Assembly: GCA_027036135.1 (NCBI GenBank)
Contig: JALVSY010000007.1
Location: 190,880-254,879 of the forward strand
Origin: Pyrodictiaceae archaeon
Lineage (GTDB): Archaea; Thermoproteota; Thermoprotei_A; Sulfolobales; Pyrodictiaceae
Reading direction: 5' to 3'
DNA length: 64,000 nucleotides
Positions 34,045 through 41,337 of the stretch are shown here, one piece after another. The stretch's first letter is position 1. Each line of letters begins with the position of its first letter. The notes under the pieces were generated by a model that saw only the letters and a program-made list of their open reading frames with translations, was not told the DNA's origin and searched no databases. Both the position numbers and the translations under genes were made by a program.

Positions 34045-34573
34045 TAGATGAAGTGCATAGGAGTAAAGAACGTCTACTGGTCTAGGAGGCGTAAAGCTGA
34101 GCTAGAACTAGTCCTGGGGGCCAAGCGGCTAGGCCTAGACGGACTCTTCTCATCCTCCAATATAGTAGTGGTGACTCTTCCATGTATCCTGGAGACGAGG
34201 AACCTGATACGCTACGAACACCTAGCTAGGTTACCACATGGAGCAATATTCGTGAACATCGGCAGGGATGCGTAGTCGATGAAGCAACATTGGTAGGATT
34301 GCTAGAGACAAGGGAGGACATCAGAGTAGCCCCGGACATCTTCTGGCAAGAACCATTACCGCCCGAGAACCCCTGGTAGAGAGGTATGGCAGCGACCAAC
34401 GAGTAGTACTAACGCCTCACATAGCCGGGTACAGCGAGGAATCAATGATAGCCACAGCGATACTAGCAGTCATGCAGGCCAAGCTATTCCTAGAGAAAAG
34501 GGCTACATATGGAACCCTGCAACAAAGCCATGCAAACAATGCACCGAGAGCCCACCAAGCCTCGATGAAGTAA
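34045..34573 (+). pseudogene. D-2-hydroxyacid dehydrogenase remnant, C-terminal part
   Basis: Continues the family sequence: 'KNVYWSRRRKAELELVLGAKRL', 'SSNIVVVTLPCILETRNLI', 'PHGAIFVNIGRDA', then after a one-base shift 'VVDEATLVGLL', 'IFWQEPLPPENPW', a TAG, and in the next frame 'VVLTPHIAGYSEESM' to a TAA at 34573. The catalytic Glu (QEP) and His (TPHIAG) regions are recognisable. Two or more frameshifts and the inverted neighbour mean no functional enzyme. The Gly-x-Gly-xx-Gly loop and about 12 residues after it are lost at the junction. Confidence 0.8.
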
Positions 34574-34699
34574 TTAACCTTGCACGCAGCAATACATAAA
34601 AACATGCCTGGTTCCATCTCTTGGCAACCACTATTCAGAGTATTAGCTTAACTTGTATTACCCTCTTCGCGACACCATAGAATCAAGTGGTGCCTAGTA

Positions 34700-34885
34700 G
34701 TGACAGAAGTAGAGGGAATAGTCAAGGGCGGCGTTATTATCCCGCTCAAGCCCTTAAGGGAGCTAGAAGGAAAAAAGGTTAAAATAAAGATAATAAGCGT
34801 TGAAAGCATCGACGCCGAGAAGCTATATTCTTATTTGAGGCTTCTAAGGGAGGGCGAGAATGCAGAGGAGCTTTTTGAAATATAA
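34700..34885 (+). CDS. DUF104 (AF2212-like) antitoxin
   Basis: 61 residues: 'MTEVEGIVKGGVIIPLKPLRELEGKKVKIKI'-type N-terminus, here M(GTG)-TEVEGIVKGGVIIPL, is the DUF104 beta-barrel fold, followed by a helical tail 'LYSYLRLLREGENAEELF' that would wrap the toxin. DUF104 proteins are antitoxins, more often of PIN toxins; the gene directly downstream here is PemK/MazF-like. Start GTG 34700 after GGTG. Overlaps the toxin reading frame by 26 bases, typical of a coupled pair. Confidence 0.75.
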   Translation: MTEVEGIVKGGVIIPLKPLRELEGKKVKIKIISVESIDAEKLYSYLRLLREGENAEELFEI

Positions 34886-35205
34886 ACAAGGTGACATCGT
34901 TGTCCTAGAGCTGCCTTTTTACGGATCTTCTCGGATCAAAGCTAAGATCTGTACTTGTGCTAAATGCTGTAGATCTAGGTGACGATTTAACAGTAGCAAA
35001 GATAACGGGGTCGCCCGGTATTCATAGGGTGCCGATAACTAATTCTGACCTAGTCAGTGGCCATTTGAAGAAGGAGCCAAGCTACGTAGACTGTTCAAGC
35101 ATCTTTACTGTAGAGAAAAGGTTGGTAGTAAAGACTGTTGGAAGACTCACCGATGAAGCAATAAGTAGGGTTAAGCAAAAGCTAAGATGCATTTTAGGCG
35201 TATAA
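34860..35205 (+). pseudogene. PemK/MazF-like toxin, frameshifted
   Basis: ATG 34860 (GGGAGG just before) opens 'MQRSFLKYKQGDIVVLELPF', the start of a PemK/MazF. In a frame reached by dropping one base from the run of five T (34916-34920) the sequence goes on 'TDLLGSKLRSVLVLNAVDLG', then 'VAKITGSPGIHRVPITNSDLV' and 'FTVEKRLVVKTVGRLTDEAI', a complete MazF fold of about 114 residues. The track shows only the second part from 34957. MazF cleaves mRNA; as written this one is inactive, which may tolerate loss of control. A homopolymer error is the alternative. Confidence 0.75.
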
Positions 35206-35261
35206 AAACAAAATAAATATATTATATTACAATATAACTGCAGGTCAATACAGTTTCATAT

Positions 35262-35302
35262 GTGGAGGCTTCTCCACTCATCGGTGCCTCGTGGGGCTCC
35301 AC
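35262..35302. promoter_or_regulatory. Two related inverted repeats upstream of a winged-helix regulator
   Basis: GTGGAG-GCTT-CTCCAC (35262-35277, perfect 6-bp arms) and GTGGGG-CTCCAC (35291-35302, near-perfect without spacer) start 29 bases apart. They lie between an AT-rich stretch (35207-35240, TATA-like) and the regulator start at 35356, so they fit autoregulatory operators or leader hairpins. Confidence 0.4.
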
Positions 35303-35355
35303 AAAGGAGCTATAGATGTTGAGCCGTTACTAGTAATCAGTGGGCGCATAGGGGT

Positions 35356-35706
35356 ATGACTGTTAGCGAAGAGGCTAGCGAGCTAGACGTTATTTTACAA
35401 GCGCTGGCTCACCCGGTTAGGCGTAGAGTGATAGAATTATTGGCGGAGAACAAGGGCCTAAGCTACTCGGAGCTCATGAGGCTAGTCGGGGTAGAGGACT
35501 CTGGTACCTTTGGTTTCCATCTCCGCCGGCTCCGAGGCCTTGTAAGGAAGAACGAGAGAGGAGACTACGAGCTTACAGGGCTAGGACTAAGAGCGTATAA
35601 ACTATTAAGGCTGCTAAGGAACCGCGCAGAGCCAGTCCCCGATAAAACCCCTCATCGAGGAAACCGGCCACGATGTTATCAGCCTTGGAGGGGTCAGGGA
35701 GCTTGA
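35356..35706 (+). CDS. ArsR-like winged-helix regulator, C-terminus probably frameshifted
   Basis: 116 residues as written. 'LDVILQALAHPVRRRVIELLAENKGLSYSELMRLV' then 'GTFGFHLRRLRGLV' is a winged helix-turn-helix of ArsR type with the typical 'AHPxRRxxIELL' start. After about residue 95 the sequence becomes atypical ('PHRGNRPRCYQPWRGQGA', Arg/Pro/Trp-rich). In the frame of the next gene the same DNA reads 'IKPLIEETGHDVISLGGVRELEV', much more protein-like and running directly into the downstream ORF. Removing one C from CCCC near 35640 fuses the two into about 456 residues. So this is likely the DNA-binding half of one regulator. Confidence 0.75.
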   Translation: MTVSEEASELDVILQALAHPVRRRVIELLAENKGLSYSELMRLVGVEDSGTFGFHLRRLRGLVRKNERGDYELTGLGLRAYKLLRLLRNRAEPVPDKTPHRGNRPRCYQPWRGQGA

Positions 35707-35707
35707 A

Positions 35708-36727
35708 GTGACTCAACCACTTCTTGAGCGCTTCGTGCAGGAGAACAAGTCGCTGGAGATAAGTGATGTGGAGAGGCTTGTAGTGCGCCCTGTTGAGCCA
35801 GAGCTTTTCACTAGAGCTGTAGAGAAAATAAGTAATGTAGGCGTGATCTATGCTCCTAATAATCTTCGAGACCTTCTTGAACCCAGGATAACCTATGCTA
35901 AGGAACTCATCTATTATAATAATGAAGACGAGCTACAAGAGCTACTAGGTAAGCCCCGGGAAAGCAAGGGAATCCTTAGCAAGGTATTAGGCCTTGTAAG
36001 AGCCTCGAAGAAGAACAATGAAATACCTCCGAAGACCATAATGAGGGGGAGGGTAAAGCTTAATGGTAAGCGAGTAGTTCTCGTCGCTGATACCTGTACC
36101 CTGAGCCTTGGTACCAGCTCGTCGAGAAGCGAGCTAGAATACCATTACTCTGTTCGTGCGAGAGATCCCGGGCTCAAAGTAGAGAAGGAGAACAACGGTA
36201 CCAAGATAACATGTATGCCTAGGAAGCCTCGCTGGGCCGAGCTAAGTATCGGCGCTCCTATCACACCATTAGAGGAAGCCAACATAGTGCTTGATACAAG
36301 TGAGGCAGAGTTCAGCGAGCTAGTTACTAATAGGGCGAGATTGTTCGCTGATACCTCTGAGGCACGGTTCAGCCTCAGACTTGTCGGCGATAACCCTGTA
36401 GCGGAAATAGAGGCTGATACATCGGAGCTAGAGGGGCTAGTAAGCGGGGAATGGAGAGGAAACGCCCTTGTTAGGGCAAAAGCCGACACATCCTCCATAG
36501 AGCTACGGCTGCGCATCCCGAGCGATGCAGCAGTCGCTGTGGCTCCCGAGATGCTCGATACCTCGGAGATAAGCATCACTCTCAATGGTAGCACTGTACC
36601 CCTCTTCTACGCTGACCAAGGCTACGACAAGGCAGCCAGGAGGATCCGGCTACTGATAAGCGCTGATACAAGTGAAGTCAGCATAAATATAAGGAGAGCC
36701 AAAGAGAGCCAGGGTACCACTACGTGA
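35708..36727 (+). CDS. DTSE-repeat beta protein (DUF4097-like), probable effector half of the upstream regulator
   Basis: 339 residues from GTG 35708, one base after the winged-helix stop. About 1-110 is alpha/beta, from 120 on it is beta-rich with a repeated D-T-S motif: DTC128, DTS196, DTS215, DTS237, DTS260, DTS284, DTS320, mostly 'ADTSE' followed by alternating hydrophobics ('ARFSLRL', 'IELRL', 'ISITL', 'VSINI'), spaced 19-36 residues. This looks like a beta-solenoid or stacked-sheet domain such as DUF4097 putative adhesins. No signal peptide or TM segment, so it is cytoplasmic and consistent with fusion to the DNA-binding part. Function unknown. Confidence 0.6.
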   Translation: MTQPLLERFVQENKSLEISDVERLVVRPVEPELFTRAVEKISNVGVIYAPNNLRDLLEPRITYAKELIYYNNEDELQELLGKPRESKGILSKVLGLVRASKKNNEIPPKTIMRGRVKLNGKRVVLVADTCTLSLGTSSSRSELEYHYSVRARDPGLKVEKENNGTKITCMPRKPRWAELSIGAPITPLEEANIVLDTSEAEFSELVTNRARLFADTSEARFSLRLVGDNPVAEIEADTSELEGLVSGEWRGNALVRAKADTSSIELRLRIPSDAAVAVAPEMLDTSEISITLNGSTVPLFYADQGYDKAARRIRLLISADTSEVSINIRRAKESQGTTT

Positions 36728-36797
36728 CCCGCGAGCCTTGATCAGTATTGCTGAGCATCGCCTGGCACATCTAACCAGGCTCTATTATTTCTCGCGA

Positions 36798-37079
36798 CTA
36801 GTGCCTAGGCGGCAGTAGTAATGAGGGACACTCTGTGCATCCTTTTTCGAGGTGGCCTATGTGTATGCAGCACGTTGCTAATGGGAGCAGTCTTGTATCC
36901 CTCATCTCTATGAGTATATAGTCTCCCGCTCTCTTAGCCGTTATCGGGCCTGGTCTCCTCACAAGCCTTTCTAGCTTAACTCTATACTCCTTCCCCCTGT
37001 ATCTTAGTCTAAGTGTTGCCTCGTAGAGGTCGCCGATCAGCCTTACTTCTTCTACTCTTGCCTCTACCTCTGTGCTCAT
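36798..37079 (-). CDS. Small protein with Cys/His-rich tail, unknown
   Basis: 93 residues from ATG 37079 (GGTGA 6 bases upstream; the track's GTG 37088 is less likely). N-terminal half is beta-like ('EARVEEVRLIGDLYEATLRLRYRGKEYRVKLE'-type strands), the C-terminal tail 'CCIHIGHLEKGCTEC' has four Cys and two His and could bind zinc or an iron-sulfur centre. No family recognised. It is divergent from the PadR operon, 118 bases from its start, and so could share that operator region. Confidence 0.5.
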   Translation of the reverse strand: MSTEVEARVEEVRLIGDLYEATLRLRYRGKEYRVKLERLVRRPGPITAKRAGDYILIEMRDTRLLPLATCCIHIGHLEKGCTECPSLLLPPRH

Positions 37080-37157
37080 CGTTCTCACCCGGTATAGTAT
37101 TTTGTTTTTCTTGCACTATTTGTGTTAGTTTTCCCGTATCTGTAAAGGGGAATACTT

Positions 37158-37190
37158 ATATCGGCCCGAGCTATCGCCCCGATATATCGG
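37158..37190 (+). promoter_or_regulatory. PadR operator overlapping promoter
   Basis: ATATCGG (37158-37164), 14-base spacer, CCGATAT (37179-37185), the right arm being part of a perfect 12-bp palindrome CCGATATATCGG (37179-37190). It overlaps the TATA-like CTTATATC and the predicted start site, 8-40 bases before the PadR ATG. Autorepression of the padR-ABC exporter operon is the obvious reading. Confidence 0.6.
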
Positions 37191-37197
37191 TGCCCGT

Positions 37198-37653
37198 ATG
37201 AGTGGCGAAAGGGGACTGCGTCTCATACTACTCCACTTATTGTCCCAGGGTCCCCGCTACGGTTACCAATTATTACAGGAGCTCGAGGATGTGCTAGGTC
37301 GGCGTCCTAGCCCTGGGACGCTCTATCCCCTCCTCCGGGGCCTACTTAGAGAGGGGCTCGTTGAGGCGAGGCTCAGTAGTAGGGGCGGGAGAATCGTCAA
37401 GATTTACTCGCTTACCGAGAAGGGACGCGGTGTCCTCGAGAGGTCGAGGCGCGAGGTTGAGGATGTTCTTTACTCGCTCCGCGCCCTCCACATGGCTCGG
37501 GATGCTGGTTTCGACGATGTGTTGCGTGAGCTCTGGGGACTTGTGAGGCTACTCCCAGGGCTCGGGCCCAGGGAGAGAGTAGAGGTTGCTAGGTTTCTCA
37601 GCGACCTCGCCAAGAGTATTAGGGGGTTCCGTGCTAGGCTAGGAGAGGCCTAG
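37198..37653 (+). CDS. PadR-family transcriptional regulator
   Basis: 151 residues. 'LRLILLHLLSQGPRYGYQLLQELEDVLGRRPSPGTLYPLLRGLLREGLVEA' is the PadR winged helix ('G.YGY.L...', 'S.GTLYP.L..L...GL'), followed by the C-terminal dimerisation helices. PadR proteins sense small toxic compounds and often repress an adjacent ABC exporter, which is exactly what follows. ATG 37198 gives a very short leader because the operator-promoter ends 8 bases before it. It stops 20 bases before the likely start of the ATPase gene. Confidence 0.9.
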   Translation: MSGERGLRLILLHLLSQGPRYGYQLLQELEDVLGRRPSPGTLYPLLRGLLREGLVEARLSSRGGRIVKIYSLTEKGRGVLERSRREVEDVLYSLRALHMARDAGFDDVLRELWGLVRLLPGLGPRERVEVARFLSDLAKSIRGFRARLGEA

Positions 37654-37672
37654 CTGGAAGGAGGGATCTGGG

Positions 37673-38686
37673 CTGAGATCCGGCGAGGAGTATGCGATAG
37701 TTGCTGAGGGTCTTGTGAAGAGGTATGGTGACATAGTCGCTGTTAATGGTGTTAGTTTCCGCGTTAAATATGGAGAGATTTTCGGGTTCCTCGGCCCCAA
37801 TGGGGCTGGCAAGACCACTACTATTCATATCCTCTCTACGCTGCTTAAGCCAACCGCTGGCAGGGCTCTTGTTGCCGGCTACGACGTGGTCAGGGAGGCC
37901 GCGAGTGTTAGGCGTTCTATAGGCATAGTGTTCCAGGACCCTAGTCTAGACGAGGGACTAACCGCTTACGAGAACCTCTACATACACGGCAGGGTCTATG
38001 GGCTGCGTGGAAGTGCTCTACGCGAGCGAATAGAGGAAATGCTAGGATTCGTTGAGCTAGAGGAGTACCGTGACAGGCTCGTAAGGACGTTCTCTGGGGG
38101 CATGAGGAGGAGGCTTGAGCTGGCCCGCGCACTTCTCCACGAGCCCCGCGTACTCTTCCTCGATGAGCCCACGCTGGGCCTCGACCCGCATGCTAGGACT
38201 AGGCTCTGGGAATACATCACTAGGCTTAGGGCCGAGAAGGGGGTTACTATTTTCCTTACCACTCACTACATGGAGGAGGCGGAGCAACTCTGTGATAGGA
38301 TAGCGATAATAGACAAGGGGCGAATCGTAGCCACGGGGTCGCCGGATGAGCTAAAATCTATGCTGGGGGACGAGGTCGTATACATGCGCGTAAGCGACCC
38401 TGGGAAGGCCTGTAAGGCTCTGGAGAGGCTCGAGTCGGTGAAGGAGTGCAAGGTGCTCCAGGGAGGCCGGGTCTCTATCCACGTGCCTAGCGCTGCTCAG
38501 ACTATACCGGAGCTACTAGAAGCTGCTAAGAATAGCGGTGTTAGGGTAGTAGAGGTGAGTTATCGGAGACCAACCCTCAACGATGTCTTCATACACCTTA
38601 CTGGCAGGGGTATAGAGGAGGAGTCCGTGGACGAGACTGAGCGTATCCGGATCTATGCTCGTAGCTATTTTAGGAGAAAAGGGTGA
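37673..38686 (+). CDS. Daunorubicin-resistance-type ABC exporter, ATPase subunit; probable CTG start
   Basis: Walker A 'GPNGAGKTTT', Q-loop 'GIVFQDPSLDEGLTAYENL', signature 'FSGGMRRRLELARAL', Walker B 'RVLFLDEPTLGLD', H-loop 'FLTTHYM' and the DrrA-type C-terminal domain. The track start GTG 37715 (MKRYGD) drops the first beta strand. The same frame upstream reads 'RSGEEYAIVAEGLVKRYGD', clearly native, with no ATG/GTG/TTG after the last stop; CTG 37673 lies 7-8 bases after GGAGGG and is the best initiation codon, giving 337 residues. It overlaps the permease by 4 bases by the track start. Controlled with padR. Confidence 0.85.
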   Translation: MRSGEEYAIVAEGLVKRYGDIVAVNGVSFRVKYGEIFGFLGPNGAGKTTTIHILSTLLKPTAGRALVAGYDVVREAASVRRSIGIVFQDPSLDEGLTAYENLYIHGRVYGLRGSALRERIEEMLGFVELEEYRDRLVRTFSGGMRRRLELARALLHEPRVLFLDEPTLGLDPHARTRLWEYITRLRAEKGVTIFLTTHYMEEAEQLCDRIAIIDKGRIVATGSPDELKSMLGDEVVYMRVSDPGKACKALERLESVKECKVLQGGRVSIHVPSAAQTIPELLEAAKNSGVRVVEVSYRRPTLNDVFIHLTGRGIEEESVDETERIRIYARSYFRRKG

Positions 38687-38691
38687 CGCCA

Positions 38692-39465
38692 ATGGGTTGG
38701 CTTGACGCGGTCTACGTGATGGCTTATAGGCAGCTCAAGCACTTCGTAAGGTCTCCTTCAAGGATAATAGCTAGTATAGTTAACCCGTTGATCTGGATAC
38801 TCTTCTTCGGCATGGGCTGGGCCAGTACCTTTCGCTTCCCTGGAGCCAAGGCCTTGTTTGGCGGTGTTGATTATCTCTCCTTTCTCATTCCAGGCATAAT
38901 AGCTATGTCGGTCTTCACGGGGAGCTTTCTGAGCGGAATATCGATTCTCTTCGATAAGCAGTTCGGCTTCCTCAAAGAGATACTTGTTGCCCCTGTTCCA
39001 CGAGTAGCTGCAATGACTGGACGGATACTCGGCGACTCACTTACCGCGACAATTGAGGCCGGGATAATAGCTGTGATAGGCCTACCCCTAATAACACGTG
39101 TGAGCTTCCTAGGTATTCTCTACGCGTTGCTCTACAGCTATTTGGCTGCGATAGGTTTCTCGGCCCTAGGCATAGCTATTGCCTCACGGATGAGGAGCTA
39201 CGAGGGCTTTCAGCTAATAATGAGCTTCCTCATAATGCCCCTCATATTCCTTAGTGGCGCTTTTTACCCTATACGCTATATGCCGTGGTGGCTTAAGCTC
39301 CTAGCCTATATGGATCCCTTGACTTATAGCGTCGACGCTACTAGGTATTGGCTTGTCGGTGTCGCGCAGATAAATCCGTGGATAGACCTGGGGGCGCTGC
39401 TGCTCCTCGATGCTGGCTTGGTGATTGTCGCTGGCTACTTGTTTGGCAAGATGAGCCTTGAGTAA
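38692..39465 (+). CDS. Daunorubicin-resistance-type ABC exporter, membrane subunit
   Basis: 257 residues with six TM helices. 'RSPSRIIASIVNPLIWILFFGMGW' N-terminus, 'FLIPGIIAMSVFTGSFLSGISILFDKQFGFLKEILVAPVPR' coupling region split here by the conserved F-G-F-L-K-E-x-L-V-A-P motif of DrrB-like permeases, and 'LIMPLIFLSGAFYPI' near the C-terminus. ATG 38692 follows GGTGA by 5 bases and is preferred to GTG 38683. With PadR and the ATPase it forms a three-gene operon probably exporting a hydrophobic toxic compound. Confidence 0.88.
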   Translation: MGWLDAVYVMAYRQLKHFVRSPSRIIASIVNPLIWILFFGMGWASTFRFPGAKALFGGVDYLSFLIPGIIAMSVFTGSFLSGISILFDKQFGFLKEILVAPVPRVAAMTGRILGDSLTATIEAGIIAVIGLPLITRVSFLGILYALLYSYLAAIGFSALGIAIASRMRSYEGFQLIMSFLIMPLIFLSGAFYPIRYMPWWLKLLAYMDPLTYSVDATRYWLVGVAQINPWIDLGALLLLDAGLVIVAGYLFGKMSLE

Positions 39466-39517
39466 CATACATACTTATCGGTACTAGTTACGTTTAAGAA
39501 CCTACTCCAAAGTCTCC

Positions 39518-39874
39518 TTGTTAACGGGGGTGAACAAGGAGAATATGCAAGCACTTGACTATGGATTACTCGGCGTATTAGCTATACTGATAGCTGGGCA
39601 CATAGGGATACTGTTCAACGCCGACCTAAACCGGTTCCTAGTAGTAGAGAACATAGTACTAGCAACGCTCTACATAATAGGCGCAATAGGCGTGGCAAAA
39701 GGGCTTCGCTTGAGCTACGCACTTGTAGCTATAGTAGCTCTCTTCAGCGCTGGCAGGGTCTCCCGCAGCATAGTCGGCTCAGAGGGTGAGATAGGCGAGC
39801 TAGCAGTACAACACATACCGCTCCTAGCGCTAGACCTGGCCGCCGGGCTACTAGCACTCGCAGCCATCTACTAG
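39518..39874 (+). CDS. Small four-TM membrane protein, unknown
   Basis: 118 residues: TM segments at about 17-34, 44-62, 66-82 and 98-117 ('IPLLALDLAAGLLALAAIY'). The single loop between helices 3 and 4 is acidic ('GSEGEIGELA'). Start uncertain: TTG 39518, GTG 39530 (inside GGGGGTG) or ATG 39545 (MQALDYG). No family recognised. 52 bases after the exporter operon and probably with its own promoter. Confidence 0.55.
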   Translation: MLTGVNKENMQALDYGLLGVLAILIAGHIGILFNADLNRFLVVENIVLATLYIIGAIGVAKGLRLSYALVAIVALFSAGRVSRSIVGSEGEIGELAVQHIPLLALDLAAGLLALAAIY

Positions 39875-39902
39875 GCCTACTCGGAGCCTGGACTGATGGG
39901 CT

Positions 39903-40466
39903 ATGCGCTGCGACCCACTACTCAAGTTACTCTACCAGTTTTTGCCCCCGAAGGCATACTCCGGGCTAGTCAACAGGCTCCGAGATAAGCGCCTCGTAAT
40001 AGACGTTGGAGGCGGGGCAGGCAGCCTCGGCAAGGCAATTGTTGCGCAAGGAGTCCTCGTAGAGTACGTAGTCGTGGACCCAGACGAGTGCCTCCTAGAC
40101 CTAGCGCCCCGGGCCGCATGGAGTCATCTAGTGCAGGGGGTAGCAGAGCACCTACCCATCCGGGACGATGCACCAGGCATAGCCGTGATGCACGACGCGC
40201 TGCACCACACAACTGAGCCAGAGAAGGCTCTCCGAGAAGCAGCTCGCTCTACGCACTGCGTACTCGTCAGCGACATAGATCCGGGGAGCAAAACGGGCAG
40301 AATCGTAGCGTTCCTCGAGAAGCTGCTCCGCTACCCCGCCAAGTTCCTAGGCCCAGACAAGGTCTCCGCGATACTGGGCTCAGAGGGGCTGAGAACCACT
40401 ATAGAGAAGGGGCGGCACGGAGGCTACGTCGTGACGGGTTGTAGTGATACTGTGCCTCAGCCTTGA
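39903..40466 (+). CDS. SAM-dependent methyltransferase, class I
   Basis: 187 residues. Motif I 'RLVIDVGGGAGSLGKAI', acidic post-I 'VVDPDECLLD', motif II-like 'QGVAEHLPIRDDAPGIAVMHDALHHT' (split by loops), as in Methyltransf_11 UbiE-like enzymes. The short C-terminal region 'KFLGPDKVSAILGSEGL' would form the substrate lid. Substrate unknown. ATG 39903 lies 28 bases after the preceding membrane-protein gene, suggesting co-transcription with it. Family confidence is good. Confidence 0.8.
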   Translation: MRCDPLLKLLYQFLPPKAYSGLVNRLRDKRLVIDVGGGAGSLGKAIVAQGVLVEYVVVDPDECLLDLAPRAAWSHLVQGVAEHLPIRDDAPGIAVMHDALHHTTEPEKALREAARSTHCVLVSDIDPGSKTGRIVAFLEKLLRYPAKFLGPDKVSAILGSEGLRTTIEKGRHGGYVVTGCSDTVPQP

Positions 40467-40539
40467 AACACTTCCTCACAGCCCCACTTATCGGGGCTCT
40501 TCAAGGGGTTCACGGCCCTCTTCATCGGTCCTCTTCTGC

Positions 40540-41226
40540 TCACCACGTATTGTCTCGTTTTCCCCAGAATACTTGTATGGTCATGGTGGCTGCGAAGTAG
40601 AGCAATAGTGCCGCGAGCCCCACGAGCAACCAGGCATAGATGGTCGCTATTTTGCTGAGCAGGCCGCCGAGGCCAGCAAGGATTGCTAGCCACACATAGT
40701 CTATCCATACATGGGCCGTGTACATGGCTGCGAACCCAGCTGCACCGTTACGAGCTGCTCCCCGTATGAGGGGGAGCCCTATGGTTATCCACCATGCTAG
40801 GAAGTATGGGTTACCCCCGGTGAACACTATCCCGGCCACAATTGCCCCGAGGAAGGAGGAGCCCAGTGGCAACGAGTCATTGACGGGGACGCTTCCCCGC
40901 TGAAATATGGTTATCGCCGACGCTATGAGCCCGGCTGCGAAGTAGATGGCCATCCCGAGTGTTATGAGGGCCAGGGGTTTCTCGTAGCGATGTAGCTTTG
41001 CCTCCAGTTTCTCCGCCCAATAAACGAGTGCAGCCACATATGGTAGCTCAAAGACCATGTGCCCGAGAGCTACTAATAAGCCACCCACGGCACCTAGGTA
41101 GAGCCCCGCGACTACTGCGGCTGCTGAGAGCATCCCTGGGCTAAGAGCGCCACTAGGCGTTATGACGAGAGTGTCGATGATGACTCGGCGCAGCGCTGCC
41201 TCCTCGGCAACAGCTCTGCTCAACAC
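40540..41226 (-). CDS. LysE-family transporter
   Basis: 228 residues, six TM helices. 'VITPSGALSPGMLSAAAVVAGLYLGAVGG' carries the LysE-type P-G-P/S-P-G-M motif near the N-terminus, and 'FTGGNPYFLAWWITIGLPL' matches the N-P-x-x-x-x-W segment of the fourth helix. LysE proteins export amino acids or other small solutes. An N-terminal 18-residue segment precedes the first helix. Start GTG 41226. It is 111 bases from the end of the ArsB/NhaD-type gene on the same strand. Confidence 0.82.
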   Translation of the reverse strand: MLSRAVAEEAALRRVIIDTLVITPSGALSPGMLSAAAVVAGLYLGAVGGLLVALGHMVFELPYVAALVYWAEKLEAKLHRYEKPLALITLGMAIYFAAGLIASAITIFQRGSVPVNDSLPLGSSFLGAIVAGIVFTGGNPYFLAWWITIGLPLIRGAARNGAAGFAAMYTAHVWIDYVWLAILAGLGGLLSKIATIYAWLLVGLAALLLYFAATMTIQVFWGKRDNTW

Positions 41227-41337
41227 GCCTACACCCAGGGATAGTACTATTACTAGAGCGTGAGTAGTCGGAGCTGTTTAGCTGATTTACCCTAGCCGGG
41301 GGATATTATGCTTAACCATGCCGAGTAGTGCTCTCTG

